A stretch of 6,351 nt of DNA. Source: Zavarzinia sp. (GTDB taxonomy: Bacteria > Pseudomonadota > Alphaproteobacteria > Zavarziniales > Zavarziniaceae). The stretch lies in contig JAQVKV010000149.1 of the NCBI GenBank assembly GCA_028694545.1, positions 1-6,351 on the forward strand, in the 5' to 3' direction. How positions within the stretch are numbered: position 1 is the stretch's first letter; each line of letters opens with the position of its first letter. The position numbers and the translations under genes are program-made. Under the pieces are notes generated by a model. It made no database searches. It was not told the DNA's origin and was given only the letters and a program-made list of their open reading frames with translations. Shown one piece after another: positions 5,563 through 6,351 of the stretch.

Positions 5563-5870
5563 GCGGGCCTCAGGTCGACGGTCCAGACCAGCCGCTCGCG
5601 GTCGCGGACCGGCTCGCCCTGTATGAGGAAGGCGTCGCCGTCGATCTCGATGCGGTCGCCGGGACGCGGGTTCGCCACCTCGGCCACGCGCAGGTCGATC
5701 CGGGTGGTTTCGGACCAGAGCCGCGCGTCGCCGAAGTCGGTGACCGCGTCGGCGCGACGGGCGACGGCACGCACCAGCACGGGTGTACCGCCGTCGGCGA
5801 TGTAGACCGCGTCCCGGCCGATGTTCGGATCGGCGAAGAGCGCGCCGATGGCGGCGGCGAAGGCCGACAT
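5559..5870 (-). CDS. Phage head-tail joining protein (gpFII-like)
   Basis: A 103-residue beta-rich protein (MSAFAAAIGALFADPNIG at the start, VWTVDLRPA at the end). The segment DAVYIADGGTPVLVRAV and the later pattern RPGDRIEIDGDAFLIQGEP are typical of the lambda gpFII-type head-tail joining family, which forms the ring at the base of the connector to which the tail binds. ATG at 5870-5868 overlaps the stop of the DUF2190 gene by one base (TGATG); the stop overlaps the next start by four (GTGA). A longer in-frame reading upstream is antisense-like and Arg/His-rich, so this start is preferred. Family assignment is by pattern and neighbours. Confidence 0.75.
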   Translation of the reverse strand: MSAFAAAIGALFADPNIGRDAVYIADGGTPVLVRAVARRADAVTDFGDARLWSETTRIDLRVAEVANPRPGDRIEIDGDAFLIQGEPVRDRERLVWTVDLRPA

Positions 5871-6205
5871 CAGAACGTCGCGTTCAGGCGCACCCGGCCG
5901 ATGGTGTCGCCGGCGCCGCTCGCCACCGCCTCGACGGCCGCGCCGATGAGGGTGTTGTCGGTCGCGACGGTCGTGGTGCGCTTGTTGGTGTCGTCCCAAT
6001 AGACCTTGGCGCCAACCGTCCACGCCTGGGAGCCGACCTTGGTGATGTCGAACACGCCGACGAGCGCGGTCTCGACGGGCTCGCCAATGGCGGCGGCACC
6101 CGCGGCGATGCCGAAGATGGAGCCGACGAGCAGGCCATCGCCGGAGGCGACGGCATAGGGCGCGGTCAGGGTGATGGTGTTGCCGGGCTGGACGTAGGTT
6201 TTCAT
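5870..6205 (-). CDS. DUF2190 family protein (probable capsid decoration protein)
   Basis: A 111-residue protein rich in Gly, Ala, Thr and Val, starting MKTYVQPGNTITLTAPYAV and ending GRVRLNATF. The N-terminal pattern, in which PG, TLTAPYAV and SGDGLLVG lead into a glycine/alanine turn, then WTVGAKVYWDDT in the second half, is characteristic of DUF2190 proteins. Some of these are known or proposed to be small beta-barrel cement proteins on the capsid surface. Its place directly after the major capsid gene supports that. The ATG at 6205 has GAGG about nine bases upstream. It is separated from the capsid gene by 74 bases containing a strong hairpin, so its level may be set partly by read-through. 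Confidence 0.8.
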   Translation of the reverse strand: MKTYVQPGNTITLTAPYAVASGDGLLVGSIFGIAAGAAAIGEPVETALVGVFDITKVGSQAWTVGAKVYWDDTNKRTTTVATDNTLIGAAVEAVASGAGDTIGRVRLNATF

Positions 6206-6231
6206 GATGTGGATCCTCGTGGAAAGACGAA

Positions 6232-6253
6232 GGGCGGCCCGTCAGGACCGCCC
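6232..6253 (-). terminator. Strong hairpin after the capsid gene (possible partial terminator)
   Basis: On the minus strand GGGCGGTCC (6253-6245) pairs with GGGCCGCCC (6240-6232) over the loop TGAC: nine pairs with one G-T wobble. It is followed by the moderately T-rich TTCGTCTTTCC. It lies 27 bases after the capsid stop codon. It could end a fraction of transcripts or protect the capsid mRNA 3' end. The T-run is interrupted, so full termination is doubtful, and the downstream genes need read-through. Confidence 0.6.
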
Positions 6254-6279
6254 GTGTGTCAGGGTTCAGGAAGCGCGCC

Positions 6280-6351
6280 TTACGCGCCCGGGTTCTTGTA
6301 GAGGCCGCGCCAGTCGATGGCCTTGGCTCCGAAGTCGAGGCGGCACTTGAA
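6280..6351 (-). CDS. Probable major capsid protein, C-terminal end only
   Basis: Only the last 23 residues and the TAA stop (6282-6280) lie in the window; the rest is beyond the right edge. The readable tail is FKCRLDFGAKAIDWRGLY followed by KNPGA. The WRG(L/V)YKNPGA-type ending is familiar from capsid proteins of Mu gpT-like or related prophages. The following hairpin and the DUF2190 gene downstream agree with a major capsid gene. With so little sequence, the precise family is uncertain. Confidence 0.6.
   Translation of the reverse strand, partial: FKCRLDFGAKAIDWRGLYKNPGA

Larger units (their letters stand above)
1..6351 (-). mobile_element. Prophage late (capsid-to-tail) region, partial
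   Basis: Eight minus-strand reading frames form a recognisable siphovirus module in the usual order: capsid end, DUF2190, head-tail joining, DUF6441, tail terminator, tail tube, tail assembly chaperone and its frameshift extension. Genes are packed with 1- to 4-base overlaps. The order resembles the head-tail part of Rhodobacter gene transfer agents, but the DUF2190 and DUF6441 genes point to an ordinary temperate phage of Rhodobacterales rather than a gene transfer agent. Both ends of the element lie outside the window, so integrity, integrase and attachment sites cannot be judged. A mercury-resistance cassette interrupts it at 2000-4882. Confidence 0.85.

Noticed and set aside
4867..5805. 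Long plus-strand frames opposite the DUF6441 and head-tail genes.
   Set aside because: They overlap well-supported phage genes with coupled starts and stops, and their composition is that of shadow frames.
1..6351. Possibility that the phage genes are a Rhodobacter-type gene transfer agent cluster.
   Set aside because: The general order of head and tail functions is similar, but DUF2190 and DUF6441 proteins and the long tail tube protein do not fit the gene transfer agent set I know.

Overview
The window is strongly G+C-rich and reads as a siphovirus-type prophage of an alphaproteobacterium, most likely Rhodobacterales. That placement is inferred from the phage protein families (DUF2190, DUF6441, the tail proteins) and the style of the mercury genes; no rRNA or housekeeping gene fixes the host. 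All phage genes lie on the minus strand, so the phage reads from right to left: the last codons of a probable major capsid protein (6280-6351), a strong hairpin, a DUF2190 protein, a head-tail joining protein, a DUF6441 protein, then a tail terminator, the tail tube protein and the tail assembly chaperone, which is cut by the left edge of the window. Neighbouring phage genes overlap by 1-4 bases (TGATG and GTGA junctions), as expected of one late operon.

Between the DUF6441 gene and the tail terminator gene lies a complete narrow-spectrum mercury-resistance operon (2000-4882). merR is on the minus strand; merT, merP, merF and merA are on the plus strand, with a typical MerR-type operator-promoter between merR and merT (19-base spacer containing a 6-bp dyad). 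MerP binds Hg(II) in the periplasm, MerT and MerF carry it across the inner membrane, and MerA reduces it to Hg(0) with NADPH; MerR senses Hg(II). No transposase, integrase or clear terminal repeat is visible at either edge. The merR stop codon overlaps the start codon of the tail terminator gene (ATGA), so the cassette is joined to the phage operon almost without a seam. merT-merA runs against the phage late transcript, while merR runs with it.

The second notable element is at the left end. The chaperone gene ends with a canonical -1 slippery heptamer (A AAA AAC), a 6-base spacer and a two-part stem-loop. The -1 frame beyond it encodes a Cys-rich extension with no usable start codon of its own. 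This is the G/GT arrangement of lambda-like tail assembly chaperones.

No tRNA, rRNA, CRISPR array or insertion sequence was seen, and no stretch over 300 bases lacks a gene.
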